A program made the position numbers and the translations under genes. Below the pieces are notes generated by a model that did not search any database, was not told where the DNA came from, and saw nothing but the letters and a program-made list of their open reading frames with translations. This document shows, one piece after another, positions 1 through 13,161 of a stretch of DNA of 29,454 nt (position 1 is the first letter of the stretch; the number at the start of each line of letters is the position of its first letter). This stretch comes from Pseudomonadota bacterium (lineage in GTDB: Bacteria; Pseudomonadota; Alphaproteobacteria; Rhizobiales; Rhizobiaceae), in the NCBI GenBank assembly GCA_023387775.1, contig JAEWHN010000404.1, forward strand, positions 1 to 29,454, written 5' to 3'.

Positions 1-1150
1 GCTGCGGATCGGGCGCGATGCCCTGCTTCATCAGCTTCTCGTTGGGCGAACGTGGCGCTTGCCGCGATTGCGCCTGCGCGCCAAGAAGTTCGCCGCCGCC
101 GTCCAGCGCAGGGTCGCTCAGCGAGACCGGCGGCGTGCGGTCGACAGGCTTGGCCTTGTCCGCTCCCGGCGCCGGGGCAAACACGCCGGGCGCAAGCGCT
201 TCGCCGGGCTCGGCGGCCACGCCCAGCATCTTGCGAAGCGGCTTTTCGGCGTAGAACGCCAGCTTGCGCTTGCCTGCCTTGGTGAAATTGATGCCGTCTT
301 CCGCGCGCAGGCGCTCGGGCTGGCCGTTGACATTGGGGCCCGTTGTCACGAAGGCGCCGTTCTCGTCGACGAAGCCATCCCACACATCCACGAACTCGCC
401 GCCGGCACCCTCGCTGGCCGCGCGATAGATGTCGTTGAAGGCCAGCATGTCGGCCGTCGTCTTCGAAAGCCTGAACGCGGGCATGCCGACCCAGACGAAA
501 GGCACGCTGCGCGCCGCAATGGCCTTCGCCATCTCATCGGCGCGGCGGGTGTATTCCTTCGTCCAGTTGTCCGTGCGAAGCGTCTCGCTTGTCGCGCCGA
601 CGCGCATGCGCTGGCGGTCGTTTGAGCCGAGCATGACGACAACTGCCGCCGGCTTCTCGGCCTCGATCAAGGGACCGATTTCCTTGCCCCAGTCGAAATG
701 CTCGTCGCGCACGAAGCCGGACGAGCCCTTCGAGCGGTCGATGACCCGGACTTTCGGATTCTGCGCATAAACGGCCGACAAACCCTCGGCGAGACCGCTG
801 CCGAGAAAATCGCCGACGACCAGCACGACCTTGGCGTCGCGCGCCTTCTCAACCGCTGCCACCTCCGGCTCGTGCGGAACGGCAGTGGCCTTGGTGCCGG
901 GCGATTTCTTGGCAGCGCGTGCCTTGGGCTTGGGCTGGTGGTGCGGCACCGGAACCCTCTGCGCCGGCGGCTCGTAATATCTTTCCCGGCGCGGCAGGAA
1001 CAGGTCGAACAGGTTCCAGGGACGTATCATCCGCTCCTGGGCATAGGCGGGAGATGACAGCGCCTCGGCGAAGAAGCCGGCGGACGCGACCGCCAGCGCC
1101 AGAAGCAGCGCCGGCAGCCACGCTCGAAATGTCGGCTTTCTCGATGGCAA
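1..1150 (-). CDS. DUF459-type SGNH-fold periplasmic protein (C-terminus off window)
   Basis: The reading frame runs off the left edge, so the stop is not seen. I place the start at a TTG at 1150: it has GGAG six bases upstream and gives a clean signal peptide (charged MPSRKPTFR, a hydrophobic stretch to about residue 28, then SPAYAQ). No ATG lies near in frame. After a Pro/Lys-rich linker (about 55-105) comes an SGNH/DUF459 domain: VVLVVGDFLGSG at 108-119 and VVMLGSNDR near 171-179, which is the block III Asn region. The usual GDS nucleophile motif reads GDF here (F115), so classical esterase activity is uncertain. The gene starts 26 nt after the transglycosylase stop, suggesting one transcription unit and a peptidoglycan or envelope-polysaccharide role, which is inference. 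The visible tail is Pro/Ala-rich and probably disordered. Confidence 0.8.
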   Translation of the reverse strand, partial: MPSRKPTFRAWLPALLLALAVASAGFFAEALSSPAYAQERMIRPWNLFDLFLPRRERYYEPPAQRVPVPHHQPKPKARAAKKSPGTKATAVPHEPEVAAVEKARDAKVVLVVGDFLGSGLAEGLSAVYAQNPKVRVIDRSKGSSGFVRDEHFDWGKEIGPLIEAEKPAAVVVMLGSNDRQRMRVGATSETLRTDNWTKEYTRRADEMAKAIAARSVPFVWVGMPAFRLSKTTADMLAFNDIYRAASEGAGGEFVDVWDGFVDENGAFVTTGPNVNGQPERLRAEDGINFTKAGKRKLAFYAEKPLRKMLGVAAEPGEALAPGVFAPAPGADKAKPVDRTPPVSLSDPALDGGGELLGAQAQSRQAPRSPNEKLMKQGIAPDPQ

Positions 1151-1176
1151 TGCCGGCTCCGTTGGTGTTGGCCCTG

Positions 1177-2406
1177 TTAACGCTTTCTCAGCCGCAACAG
1201 CACTTCCATGCTCGGGTGACCGTCCTGCTCCAGGCCGGCCTGGGCCTGGAAGGCGCGGATCGCGGCGCGCGACCCTTCGCCAATCTTGCCATCGAACTTG
1301 CCTTCGTAATAGCCAAAAGTGGAGAGGCGCTGCTGAAGCTCCTGCTTCTCCTGGAAGGACAGCTTGGTGAAGGGCCGGCTCCAGTCGCGCACCAGGCCGC
1401 CATAGCCGGCGATCTCGTCGGCAAGCAGGCCGACGGCGAGCGCATATTTGTCGGCGTTGTTGTAGCGCTTGAGCACCGAGAAGTTCTTGGTCATCAGGAA
1501 GGCAGGGCCGGAGCGGCCGTCCAGCACCTTCAGCTCGGCCATTTCATTGCCATCACGGAAGGGCTTGCCTCTGGCGCGGGTGATGCCCAGGCTCTGCCAC
1601 TTGGCCACCGAGAGCGATCCGTTCGGGAACTTGCGCCCCTCCGGCAACTTCACCTCGTAGCCCCAGGTGCGGCCGCTCTGCCAGCCGTTCTTGGCGAGCA
1701 GGTTGGCTGCGGTGGCGAGCGCATCCGGAACGGAGTACCAGATGTCGCGCTTGCCGTTGCCGTCAATGTCGACGGCATAGCGCTGGTAGCTGGTGGGAAT
1801 GAACTGGGTGTGGCCCATGGCGCCGGCCCAGGAGCCCATCAGGTGGCTTTCGTCGATGTCGCCGCTCTGCAGGATCTTCAGCGCCGCGATCAGTTGCGTG
1901 TGTGCGAACTTGGCGCGCCTCTGGTCGCCATAGGCAAGCGTGGCCAGCGAGCGCACCACATTCCGCATTACCTTTTCGTTCTTGAGAATCTCGCCGTAGT
2001 TCGATTCCATCGACCAGATGGCAAGCAGGATATGGCGATCGACGCCGAAGCGCGCCTCGATGCGGTCGAGCCAGGGCTTCCACTGGCGCGCCATGGCGCG
2101 GCCGTTGGCCACCGCCTCCTCATGCACGCGGTTGTCGAAATAATCCCAGACCGGGGCGGTGAATTCGGGCTGGAAGCGCGCCTTCTCCAGCACCTCGGGA
2201 TCGACATCGCGCACATTGCGGAAGGCGCGATCGAAGGTGGTGCCGGAAATGCCGTTTTGCAGCGCGGTGCTGCGGAAGCCAGCGATCCAGCGCTGGAAAC
2301 CGGCATCGGCAAGCGCCGCCGTGCCTGAAGAAAACAGCAGGGCAAGCGACAGGCTGGCAGCCGCGGCAACACCCGCGAAGCGAGTTGCGGTCTTACGAAC
2401 GAGCAT
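1177..2406 (-). CDS. Lytic murein transglycosylase, MltB/SLT_2 family with C-terminal peptidoglycan-binding domain
   Basis: 409 aa. It cleaves the MurNAc-GlcNAc bond of peptidoglycan, forming 1,6-anhydroMurNAc, in the periplasm. The start at 2406 has AAGGAGG eight bases upstream and gives a signal peptide ending near SSGTAALADA (about residue 34); the frame stays open further upstream, but without ribosome-binding signal or plausible leader. The SLT_2 domain spans about 36-330, with the expected catalytic glutamate in WSMESNYGE (E134) and the family block GAMGHTQFIPTSY. Residues about 340-409 form a PG_binding_1 domain (YYEGKFDGKIGEGSRAAIRAFQ, shown here only in part: FDGKIGEGSRAAIRAF). There is no lipobox cysteine, so it should be a soluble periplasmic enzyme rather than a lipoprotein like E. 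coli MltB. It is first in a probable unit with the DUF459 gene and is divergent from galU. Confidence 0.92.
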   Translation of the reverse strand: MLVRKTATRFAGVAAAASLSLALLFSSGTAALADAGFQRWIAGFRSTALQNGISGTTFDRAFRNVRDVDPEVLEKARFQPEFTAPVWDYFDNRVHEEAVANGRAMARQWKPWLDRIEARFGVDRHILLAIWSMESNYGEILKNEKVMRNVVRSLATLAYGDQRRAKFAHTQLIAALKILQSGDIDESHLMGSWAGAMGHTQFIPTSYQRYAVDIDGNGKRDIWYSVPDALATAANLLAKNGWQSGRTWGYEVKLPEGRKFPNGSLSVAKWQSLGITRARGKPFRDGNEMAELKVLDGRSGPAFLMTKNFSVLKRYNNADKYALAVGLLADEIAGYGGLVRDWSRPFTKLSFQEKQELQQRLSTFGYYEGKFDGKIGEGSRAAIRAFQAQAGLEQDGHPSMEVLLRLRKR

Positions 2407-2613
2407 GATGTCCCTCCTTATCGGTCCTCGAAAAACACATTCATCGCGCACCGGGGTTATCAATCGGTTTACCATAGCGAAATTGGTTGCTATCGCCTTC
2501 GCGGCCTCCCAGCCGCCCATGGCTGTGGCAGTGCGATGTTCAGTATTCATCAATTTCGACGTGAAAATGTCTTATCCCGTGATAGGACCGACTCGCCTAT
2601 TGGACTGTTCGCC

Positions 2614-3519
2614 ATGAAAAAAGTACGCAAAGCAGTTTTTCCTGTTGCCGGGCTCGGCACGCGGTTTCTCCCAGCCACCAAATCCATCCCCAAGGAGATG
2701 CTGACGGTGGTCGACCGCCCCGTCATCCAATATGTGGTGGACGAGGCGCGCGAGGCGGGGATCGAGCATTTCATATTCGTGACCGGGCGCAACAAGGCCG
2801 TCATCGAAGACCATTTCGACGTCCAGTTCGAGCTTTATGACACGCTGGCGCAGCGCGGCAAGGACGACCAGCTATCGCACCTGCAGCGCCTGCAGCCGCA
2901 GCCCGGACAAACCAGCTTTACCCGGCAGCAGGTGCCGCTGGGCCTGGGCCACGCGGTGTGGTGCGCGCGCGACCTGGTGGGGGACGAACCCTTCGCCCTG
3001 CTCCTGCCCGACATGATCATGCAGACGGATCAGAGCTGCCTGAAGGAAATGGTCAAGCTCTACGAGCACACCGGCCAGAACATCGTGGCGGTGCAGGAGT
3101 GCGACCCGGCCGAGACCCACAAATACGGCATCGTCGGCCGCGGGCAGGACGTGCATTCGGGATTCGAGATCACCGGCATGGTGGAGAAGCCCGCGCAGGG
3201 CACCGCGCCTTCCAATCTCTACATCAATGGCCGCTACATATTGCAGCCGGAAATCTTCAAGATCTTGGAAGGCCAGGAAAAGGGCGCGGGCAACGAGATC
3301 CAACTGACCGACGCCATGCTCAAGCTGGAAAAGCAGCAGTCGTTCTACGGCTATCACTATCAGGGCCGCACCTTCGACTGCGGCTCGCCGGAAGGCTTCA
3401 TCGAGGCCAATGTGGCCTTCTCGCTGTGGCACCCCGACATGCACGACAAGGTCGCGGCCATGCTGGGCAAGATGCTGGACGAACTGAAGCCCATCGAGAG
3501 GCGCAAGGTGCCGCGCTGA
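2614..3519 (+). CDS. galU: UTP--glucose-1-phosphate uridylyltransferase
   Basis: 301 aa, the normal length for bacterial GalU. It makes UDP-glucose from UTP and glucose-1-phosphate in the cytoplasm, feeding LPS, exopolysaccharide and cyclic glucan synthesis. The nucleotidyltransferase signature FPVAGLGTRFLPATKSIPKE sits at the N-terminus; VDRPVIQYVVDEA, LPDMIM and FDCGSPEGFIEAN near residue 265 are also family hallmarks. I chose the ATG at 2614 (MKKVRKAVF) because homologues start there; the frame extends 26 codons upstream without homology, and the ribosome-binding site is weak. It is transcribed away from the transglycosylase gene and ends ten bases before a strong terminator. Confidence 0.95.
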   Translation: MKKVRKAVFPVAGLGTRFLPATKSIPKEMLTVVDRPVIQYVVDEAREAGIEHFIFVTGRNKAVIEDHFDVQFELYDTLAQRGKDDQLSHLQRLQPQPGQTSFTRQQVPLGLGHAVWCARDLVGDEPFALLLPDMIMQTDQSCLKEMVKLYEHTGQNIVAVQECDPAETHKYGIVGRGQDVHSGFEITGMVEKPAQGTAPSNLYINGRYILQPEIFKILEGQEKGAGNEIQLTDAMLKLEKQQSFYGYHYQGRTFDCGSPEGFIEANVAFSLWHPDMHDKVAAMLGKMLDELKPIERRKVPR

Positions 3520-3528
3520 GCACGAACG

Positions 3529-3558
3529 AAAAAAGGCCGGGTCGTCCCGGCCTTTTTT
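3529..3558. terminator. Bidirectional Rho-independent terminator between galU and the beta-barrel gene
   Basis: A 7-bp GC stem, GGCCGGG/CCCGGCC, with a four-base loop is flanked by six A on the left and six T on the right. It can therefore terminate galU rightwards and the convergent barrel gene leftwards. Confidence 0.93.
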
Positions 3559-3575
3559 GTGAACGCCGCGGCGGG

Positions 3576-5249
3576 TCAGCGCTGCAGCTTGAGGCCGAGG
3601 AAGACGCTGTTGGCGTCGTAGTCGCGGTCCGGAAGATTGCTTCGGAGCCTCTCGTGGCGCAGCCTGCCGCTGATGCCGGCATAGCGGCTCAGCCACCAGG
3701 TAGCGCCTGCCTCGGCCAGGAAGGTCACGTCGCGGCCATCCGAATGCGCATAGTTGCGATAGCTGACACCCAGGGCGGCATTGCCGGTGAGATTGGCGCG
3801 AATCGCGCGCTCGGCCGAAAGCGTGGCGACGTTCAGGACCGAACCGCTCTCGCCGGCATTGGTGGTGTTCTCGATGGTGGTCGAGGCGGCCAGATTGACC
3901 AGCGTGCCGCGCTCCGGCGACCATGTCAGCGCGGCGGCCACGCTTGGCGTTGAGACCGGGCCGAGGCGGTCGTCGTCGAAGCTTTCGCGCAGCCAGCCGG
4001 CCGAGAACTCGCCCGACAGTTTCTCGCCGAGGTCGAGCGCCACGCCGGCGCGCGCGCCGACAAGATTGGAGGAGCGTTCATAGCCGCTGTCGTCGATCTT
4101 CTGGTCGTAGTAGCGGCGGCCGAGTTCCACCTCGGCAAAGGGTGTCAATGCCGGCGAAACCTTGTAGCCGCCGCGCAGGGTCATCGACGCCAGGGTCGAG
4201 TCGCGATCATTCTGCGAGAGAACGCTGCCGTCCCAGAGTTCGGCATCGCCATAGATGTCGCGCTCGACGCTGCCGGTGACGCCAAGCAAAACGCGGCCAA
4301 TATCCCTTTCGACGCCCAGGCTGGCGCCCAGCGTCTGGCGGATCGGCGACGATGCCGCGCCGACGATGGCGACCGGCGACGAGGCGCTTTCGGGAGTGCG
4401 CAGATAGCCGAATTCGCCGCGGCCGTTCAGGCTCTCGCCAAGGTCGAGGTCCAGCCGCAGGTCGACGCCGATCTCGTCGTCCCTGACCTGCTCGCCGGAA
4501 AGGGTGCGCTGGATCGCGCCATAGGCGTCAAGCGTTGCCGAATGGCCGCCCCAGTCGCCGACCGCATTGAGGCGCAACGCGGTCTGCGACAGCACCGCAC
4601 TCGAGCCGCCGGGCTGGAGACTGGCATTGGAGGTGCCTACCAGCCCCTGCTCGAGCGTGGATCGCAGCAGAAAGCGGCCGACATGAATGCCGGGCGCGGC
4701 GAAGGGAGCCTCCTCCCGCGCCACATTGCGGGCCTCGATGGCGTTCTCGCGCTCCGCGCGCCGGACACTCTCGGGGTCCTCCTGCGCGCCTTCCGCGGGC
4801 ACCCGCACCGCGGCGGTGACAAGGTCTTCGTCGACAGTGCCGGCTCTGCGGTTTTCCCGGGCCGGCTGAGCACCCGCCGCCGAGCGCGCGGCATCGGCCC
4901 GCTGGCGTGCTGTGATAAGCGGCCGCGCGCCCGATGCGGGCGACGGCCCGTCGAACGCGGCGGCATTGGCCGGCAGCGAAAACAGGTCCGGTTCGCCCGG
5001 CCCGGAATCCGGCACCGCGCCGGTGCTGACCGGATCATATTGCCAGGAAGACGTCTGGTCGGCTTGGGCTGCCTGGCCGCGCGGCAGGGGCGCGTTGGCA
5101 TTCGTGGCCGGAAGAGAGCCGCGCAAGCCGGTTTCCTCGGCCTCGGCCACGGTGGCGCCGAGCACGCCGGCGGCACCGGCCATGCACAGCACGACCGGCA
5201 GCAACCGTCGACCTCGGCGTCGTGACTGATCGGGGCGCACGCCTGACAT
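3576..5249 (-). CDS. Outer-membrane beta-barrel protein (BBP2-like)
   Basis: About 557 aa. The start at 5249 (MSGVRPDQSRRRG) follows AGGTGAG and gives an Arg-rich n-region, a hydrophobic core (LLPVVLCMAGAAGVLGA) and an AEAEE cleavage area; a longer start at 5291 is possible but has no better ribosome-binding site. Residues about 35-175 are low-complexity Pro/Ala/Arg sequence. From about 180 to the end there are alternating hydrophobic/polar beta strands with Tyr/Arg-rich turns, as in rhizobial putative porin-2 (BBP2) barrels, ending YDANSVFLGLKLQR. The last residue is Arg rather than the common terminal aromatic. Function is unknown. Position between galU and kdsD suggests envelope polysaccharide or surface architecture, which is inference only. 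Confidence 0.8.
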   Translation of the reverse strand: MSGVRPDQSRRRGRRLLPVVLCMAGAAGVLGATVAEAEETGLRGSLPATNANAPLPRGQAAQADQTSSWQYDPVSTGAVPDSGPGEPDLFSLPANAAAFDGPSPASGARPLITARQRADAARSAAGAQPARENRRAGTVDEDLVTAAVRVPAEGAQEDPESVRRAERENAIEARNVAREEAPFAAPGIHVGRFLLRSTLEQGLVGTSNASLQPGGSSAVLSQTALRLNAVGDWGGHSATLDAYGAIQRTLSGEQVRDDEIGVDLRLDLDLGESLNGRGEFGYLRTPESASSPVAIVGAASSPIRQTLGASLGVERDIGRVLLGVTGSVERDIYGDAELWDGSVLSQNDRDSTLASMTLRGGYKVSPALTPFAEVELGRRYYDQKIDDSGYERSSNLVGARAGVALDLGEKLSGEFSAGWLRESFDDDRLGPVSTPSVAAALTWSPERGTLVNLAASTTIENTTNAGESGSVLNVATLSAERAIRANLTGNAALGVSYRNYAHSDGRDVTFLAEAGATWWLSRYAGISGRLRHERLRSNLPDRDYDANSVFLGLKLQR

Positions 5250-5402
5250 TCTCACCTGACTGCATTCCGTGGCGCGGGGCGGCGCCAGCATTACCGAACC
5301 GTAAATTCGGATGGTTAACGGAGTGTTGAGGCATTGGCAGCCTGGCAGCGCACCGTGGATATTGTTGGACAGCCGCCCGACAACACGATAATCGCATGCG
5401 AC

Positions 5403-6401
5403 ATGCACGCACGAACCCTAAAGACACCGCCCGACAGGCAGGCCTCCATAGCATCGGCGATGCGCACCGTGACGACGGAGCGCGCCGGCGTCGAGGCGCT
5501 GGCCGAGGCGTTGCAAAATGGACTGTCCGAGCCCTTCGCCGAAGCGGTTGAGCTGCTGTCGGCAATCGGCGGGCGTGTGATCGTGACCGGCGTGGGCAAG
5601 AGCGGTCATATCGGCTCCAAGGTCGCGGCGACCCTTGCTTCCACCGGCACTCCGGCCTTCTTCGTCCACCCCGCGGAAGCCAATCACGGCGACCTTGGCA
5701 TGATCGCGCGCGACGACGCGATCCTGGCCATCTCCTGGTCAGGCGAGACGGTGGAACTGAAAGGCATCATCGCCTATGCCAGCCGCTTCGCCATACCGCT
5801 GATCGCGGTGACGTCGGGCGAGAATTCGGCGCTGGCGCGCGAGGCCAATGTGGTGCTGAAGCTGCCCAAGGCGCAGGAAGCCTGCCCGCACGGGCTGGCA
5901 CCCACCACCTCGACCCTGCTGCAGCTGGTGATCGGCGATGCGCTGGCGGTGGCGCTGCTGGAGGCGCGCGGTTTCACGGCCGACCATTTCCGCACCTTCC
6001 ATCCTGGCGGCCAGCTGGGCGCCAACCTCACCCGCGTCGCCGACATCATGCATTCCGACGACAGGATGCCCATCGTGGCGCTCGGCACCAGCATGCCGGA
6101 GGCGGTGGCCGAACTGTCGCGCAAGCGCTTCGGCTGCGTGTGCGTGGTGGATGCCGATGGCAAGCTTTCCGGCATCGTCACCGACGGCGACCTGGCGCGC
6201 AACCTGCACCGCAACCTCGGCGAGCTGAAGGTGGAAGACGTCATGACCCGGCAGCCCAGGACCATCGAGCCGCGCATGATGGCAAGTGCGGCGATGGCTG
6301 TGATCAACGAACACAACATCAGCGCGCTGGTCGTGGCCGAGGACGAGCGCCCGGTGGGGGTCGTGCATTTCCACGACCTGCTGCGCATCGGCGTGGCCTG
6401 A
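5403..6401 (+). CDS. kdsD: Arabinose-5-phosphate isomerase (KpsF/GutQ/KdsD family)
   Basis: 332 aa from the ATG at 5403 (MHARTLKTP). It converts D-ribulose-5-phosphate to D-arabinose-5-phosphate, the first step of KDO synthesis for LPS. The N-terminal SIS domain carries GVGKSGHIGSKVAATLASTG and HPAEANHGDLGMI, followed by ISWSGET. Two CBS domains follow, from about VADIMHSDD and from VEDVMTRQP to the end. A TTG at 5334 in the same frame has GAGG close upstream and would add 23 residues, so the start is uncertain. It is divergent from the barrel gene, and a stem-loop follows its stop. Confidence 0.92.
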   Translation: MHARTLKTPPDRQASIASAMRTVTTERAGVEALAEALQNGLSEPFAEAVELLSAIGGRVIVTGVGKSGHIGSKVAATLASTGTPAFFVHPAEANHGDLGMIARDDAILAISWSGETVELKGIIAYASRFAIPLIAVTSGENSALAREANVVLKLPKAQEACPHGLAPTTSTLLQLVIGDALAVALLEARGFTADHFRTFHPGGQLGANLTRVADIMHSDDRMPIVALGTSMPEAVAELSRKRFGCVCVVDADGKLSGIVTDGDLARNLHRNLGELKVEDVMTRQPRTIEPRMMASAAMAVINEHNISALVVAEDERPVGVVHFHDLLRIGVA

Positions 6402-6406
6402 AGGCC

Positions 6407-6435
6407 TGCCCCGAGCGACCAGGTGTCTCGGGGCA
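6407..6435. terminator. Stem-loop between convergent kdsD and gltD
   Basis: A perfect 9-bp stem (TGCCCCGAG/CTCGGGGCA) with an 11-base loop starts six bases after the kdsD stop. The following T-tract is poor (AATTTG), so termination is likely but weaker than at galU. Confidence 0.5.
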
Positions 6436-6503
6436 ATTTGCAACCACAAAAATGCTTCAGAATAGCATGACGGCCAAAGCCGTCACGCTTCCTGGATGTA
6501 TGT

Positions 6504-7958
6504 TCAGCGCGGCAGCACGCTCGTGCCCATCAGCGCCTCGTCGATAGCGCGCGCCGCCTGGCGACCCTCGCGGATGGCCCACACCACCAGCGACTGGCCG
6601 CGCCGAACGTCGCCGGCCGCATAGAGCCGGTCGATGCTGGTGCGGTAGTCGCGCTCATCGGCCTCGACATTGGTCGAGCGCCGCGCATCGAGACGGGTCT
6701 TCAGCCCCTCGCCCAGCTCCTCGGTCACGCCGCCGGGCATCGGACCGGCAAAGCCGATGGCGATGAAGGCAAGATCGGCGCGGATGACGAATTCGGTGCC
6801 GGCGATGGGCAGGCGCTTTTCGTCCACCTCGCAGCACTTGACGCCGGTGAGCTGGCCTTCCTCGCCGATGAACTCCAGCGTCGCCACCTGGAACTCGCGC
6901 TCCGCCCCTTCGGCCTGACTGGAAGAGGTGCGCATCTTGGTTGCCCAATAGGGCCAGACGGCGAGCTTGTTTTCCTTTTCCGGCGGCTGTGGGCGGATAT
7001 CGAGCTGGGTGACGCGCACCGCGCCCTGTCGGAAAGCCGTGCCGATGCAGTCGGATGCGGTATCGCCACCGCCCACCACCACGACATGCTGTCCGCTGGC
7101 GTAGATCGGCTGCGAAGGCCACGCAGCCGACTGGATGTCCTCCTGCGCGACACGCTTGTTCTGCTGGACGAGGTAGGGCATTGCGTCATGCACGCCTTGG
7201 AGCTCGTCGCCGGGGATGTTGGCAGGGCGCGGCTTTTCGGAGCCGCCGCAAAAGAGCACCGCGTCGTATTCGGCGAGCAGTTCGGACACCTTCTTGTCGA
7301 CGCCGACATTCACGCCGCAGAAGAATGTCACCCCCTCGCCCTCCATCTGCTGGACGCGGCGGTCGATAAAGTGCTTCTCCATCTTGAAGTCGGGAATGCC
7401 GAAGCGCATCAGCCCGCCCGGACGGCTCTCGCGCTCGTAGACATGCACGTCATGGCCGACGCGACCGAGTTGCTGGGCCGCGGCCATGCCTGCCGGGCCA
7501 GACCCGATGATTGCCACGCGCTTGCCGGTCTTCTTCTCGGCCGGCTGCGGGCGCACGAGGCCGAGCTCATAGGCCTTGTCAGCAAGCGCCTGCTCGATGG
7601 TCTTGATGGCCACCGGAATGTCCTCGAGGTTGAGCGTGCAGGCCTCCTCGCAAGGTGCGGGGCAGATGCGGCCGGTGAATTCGGGGAAGTTGTTGGTTGA
7701 GTGCAGGTTGCGGATCGCCGTTTCCCAATCGCCGTTATAGACGAGATCGTTCCAGTCCGGGATCTGGTTGTGGACCGGACAGCCCGTGGGGCCGTGGCAG
7801 TAGGGAATGCCGCAATCCATGCAGCGCGCCGCCTGCTTCTCGACTTCGCTGTCCGACAGCGGCAGCGTGAATTCGCGGAAGTGCCGGATACGGTCGGCGG
7901 CGGGCTGATACTTGTGCACCTGCCGGTCGATCTCCAGAAAACCTGTAACCTTGCCCAT
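6504..7958 (-). CDS. gltD: Glutamate synthase [NADPH] small (beta) subunit
   Basis: 484 aa, the usual length. It passes electrons from NADPH through FAD and [4Fe-4S] clusters to the large subunit, which makes two glutamates from glutamine and 2-oxoglutarate. Cysteines for the N-terminal clusters are C46, C49, C54 and C60 (CMDCGIPYCHGPTGC) and C99, C103 and C107 (CPAPCEEAC). The FAD loop GSGPAGMAAAQ is at 152-162, and the NADPH loop is VVVVGGGDTASDC. The C-terminal RLYAAGDVRRGQSLVVWAI closes the FAD site. The ATG at 7958 has AAGAG seven bases upstream. It follows gltB in the same direction across a 112-bp gap that contains a strong hairpin. Confidence 0.96.
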   Translation of the reverse strand: MGKVTGFLEIDRQVHKYQPAADRIRHFREFTLPLSDSEVEKQAARCMDCGIPYCHGPTGCPVHNQIPDWNDLVYNGDWETAIRNLHSTNNFPEFTGRICPAPCEEACTLNLEDIPVAIKTIEQALADKAYELGLVRPQPAEKKTGKRVAIIGSGPAGMAAAQQLGRVGHDVHVYERESRPGGLMRFGIPDFKMEKHFIDRRVQQMEGEGVTFFCGVNVGVDKKVSELLAEYDAVLFCGGSEKPRPANIPGDELQGVHDAMPYLVQQNKRVAQEDIQSAAWPSQPIYASGQHVVVVGGGDTASDCIGTAFRQGAVRVTQLDIRPQPPEKENKLAVWPYWATKMRTSSSQAEGAEREFQVATLEFIGEEGQLTGVKCCEVDEKRLPIAGTEFVIRADLAFIAIGFAGPMPGGVTEELGEGLKTRLDARRSTNVEADERDYRTSIDRLYAAGDVRRGQSLVVWAIREGRQAARAIDEALMGTSVLPR

Positions 7959-8025
7959 TTCAAAACTCTTGTTCGTGGGTCGCCGCGCCCGCGCGGCAAA
8001 AAAGCAATCTCGGTGAGGATGACGC

Positions 8026-8052
8026 GCATCGGGCGGCCTCGCCGCCCGATGC
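8026..8052 (-). other. Perfect 12-bp hairpin in the gltB-gltD intercistronic region
   Basis: GCATCGGGCGGC and its exact complement are separated by three bases, 18 bases after the gltB stop. No T-run follows directly on the minus strand; a run of six T lies about 25 bases further on (near 8000). It may be a partial terminator, or an RNA processing or stability structure setting the GltB:GltD ratio. Confidence 0.6.
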
Positions 8053-8070
8053 CGTGCGCTGCAGCGAAAC

Positions 8071-12813
<4,743 letters not shown>

Positions 12814-13031
12814 CTTCCTACCTTTTTCGATCTCCTGCCCTCAAACCGGGCATCTTTCCACTCCCTGCCAGCTGGCGGCGGTTCCGTCGGCCGGCGGCAC
12901 ATCTTGTCGAGATCCATGGAAGGGCACACTGCGGTGGCGGTATGCCGTCCTTGGCAGATGCGCGGAATTGTGCCGCGCCGTACTCGCGGCAGGTCCGGCA
13001 TCCATCGCAGCCATCGCCGGACTGGGGCGCA

Positions 13032-13037
13032 ATTATA
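13032..13037 (-). promoter_or_regulatory. Candidate -10 element of the gltB promoter
   Basis: On the minus strand this is a perfect TATAAT. The hexamer 17 bases upstream (about GCAAAA) is a poor -35, which suits an activator-dependent promoter. The inferred start would be near 13025. Confidence 0.45.
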
Positions 13038-13066
13038 CGCCAGATCCGCCGTCTTTTGCGCAGACA

Positions 13067-13093
13067 AAATAAGACAGCACTGCTGTCCTAATT
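13067..13093. promoter_or_regulatory. Long imperfect palindrome, candidate operator upstream of gltB
   Basis: GACAGCA and TGCTGTC flank a single C at 13080. Symmetry extends outwards into AAAAT and ATTTT, matching at 12 of 13-14 positions per arm. The centre is about 55 bp upstream of the inferred gltB start, a usual position for an activator dimer. The protein that binds is not identifiable from sequence alone. Confidence 0.5.
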
Positions 13094-13161
13094 TTCTATC
13101 GCAGACTTTTTTTTCCGGCACAAGAGACGCTTTCACAAAAAAACAACGAGAAGGGCGCAAC

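Noticed and set aside
919..2328. 469-codon rightward open frame opposite the transglycosylase
   Set aside because: Antisense to a gene with clear catalytic motifs, and low-complexity composition.
7959..8070. A true operon-ending terminator between gltB and gltD
   Set aside because: The stem is perfect but has no adjacent T-tract in the direction of transcription, so I list it only as a hairpin.
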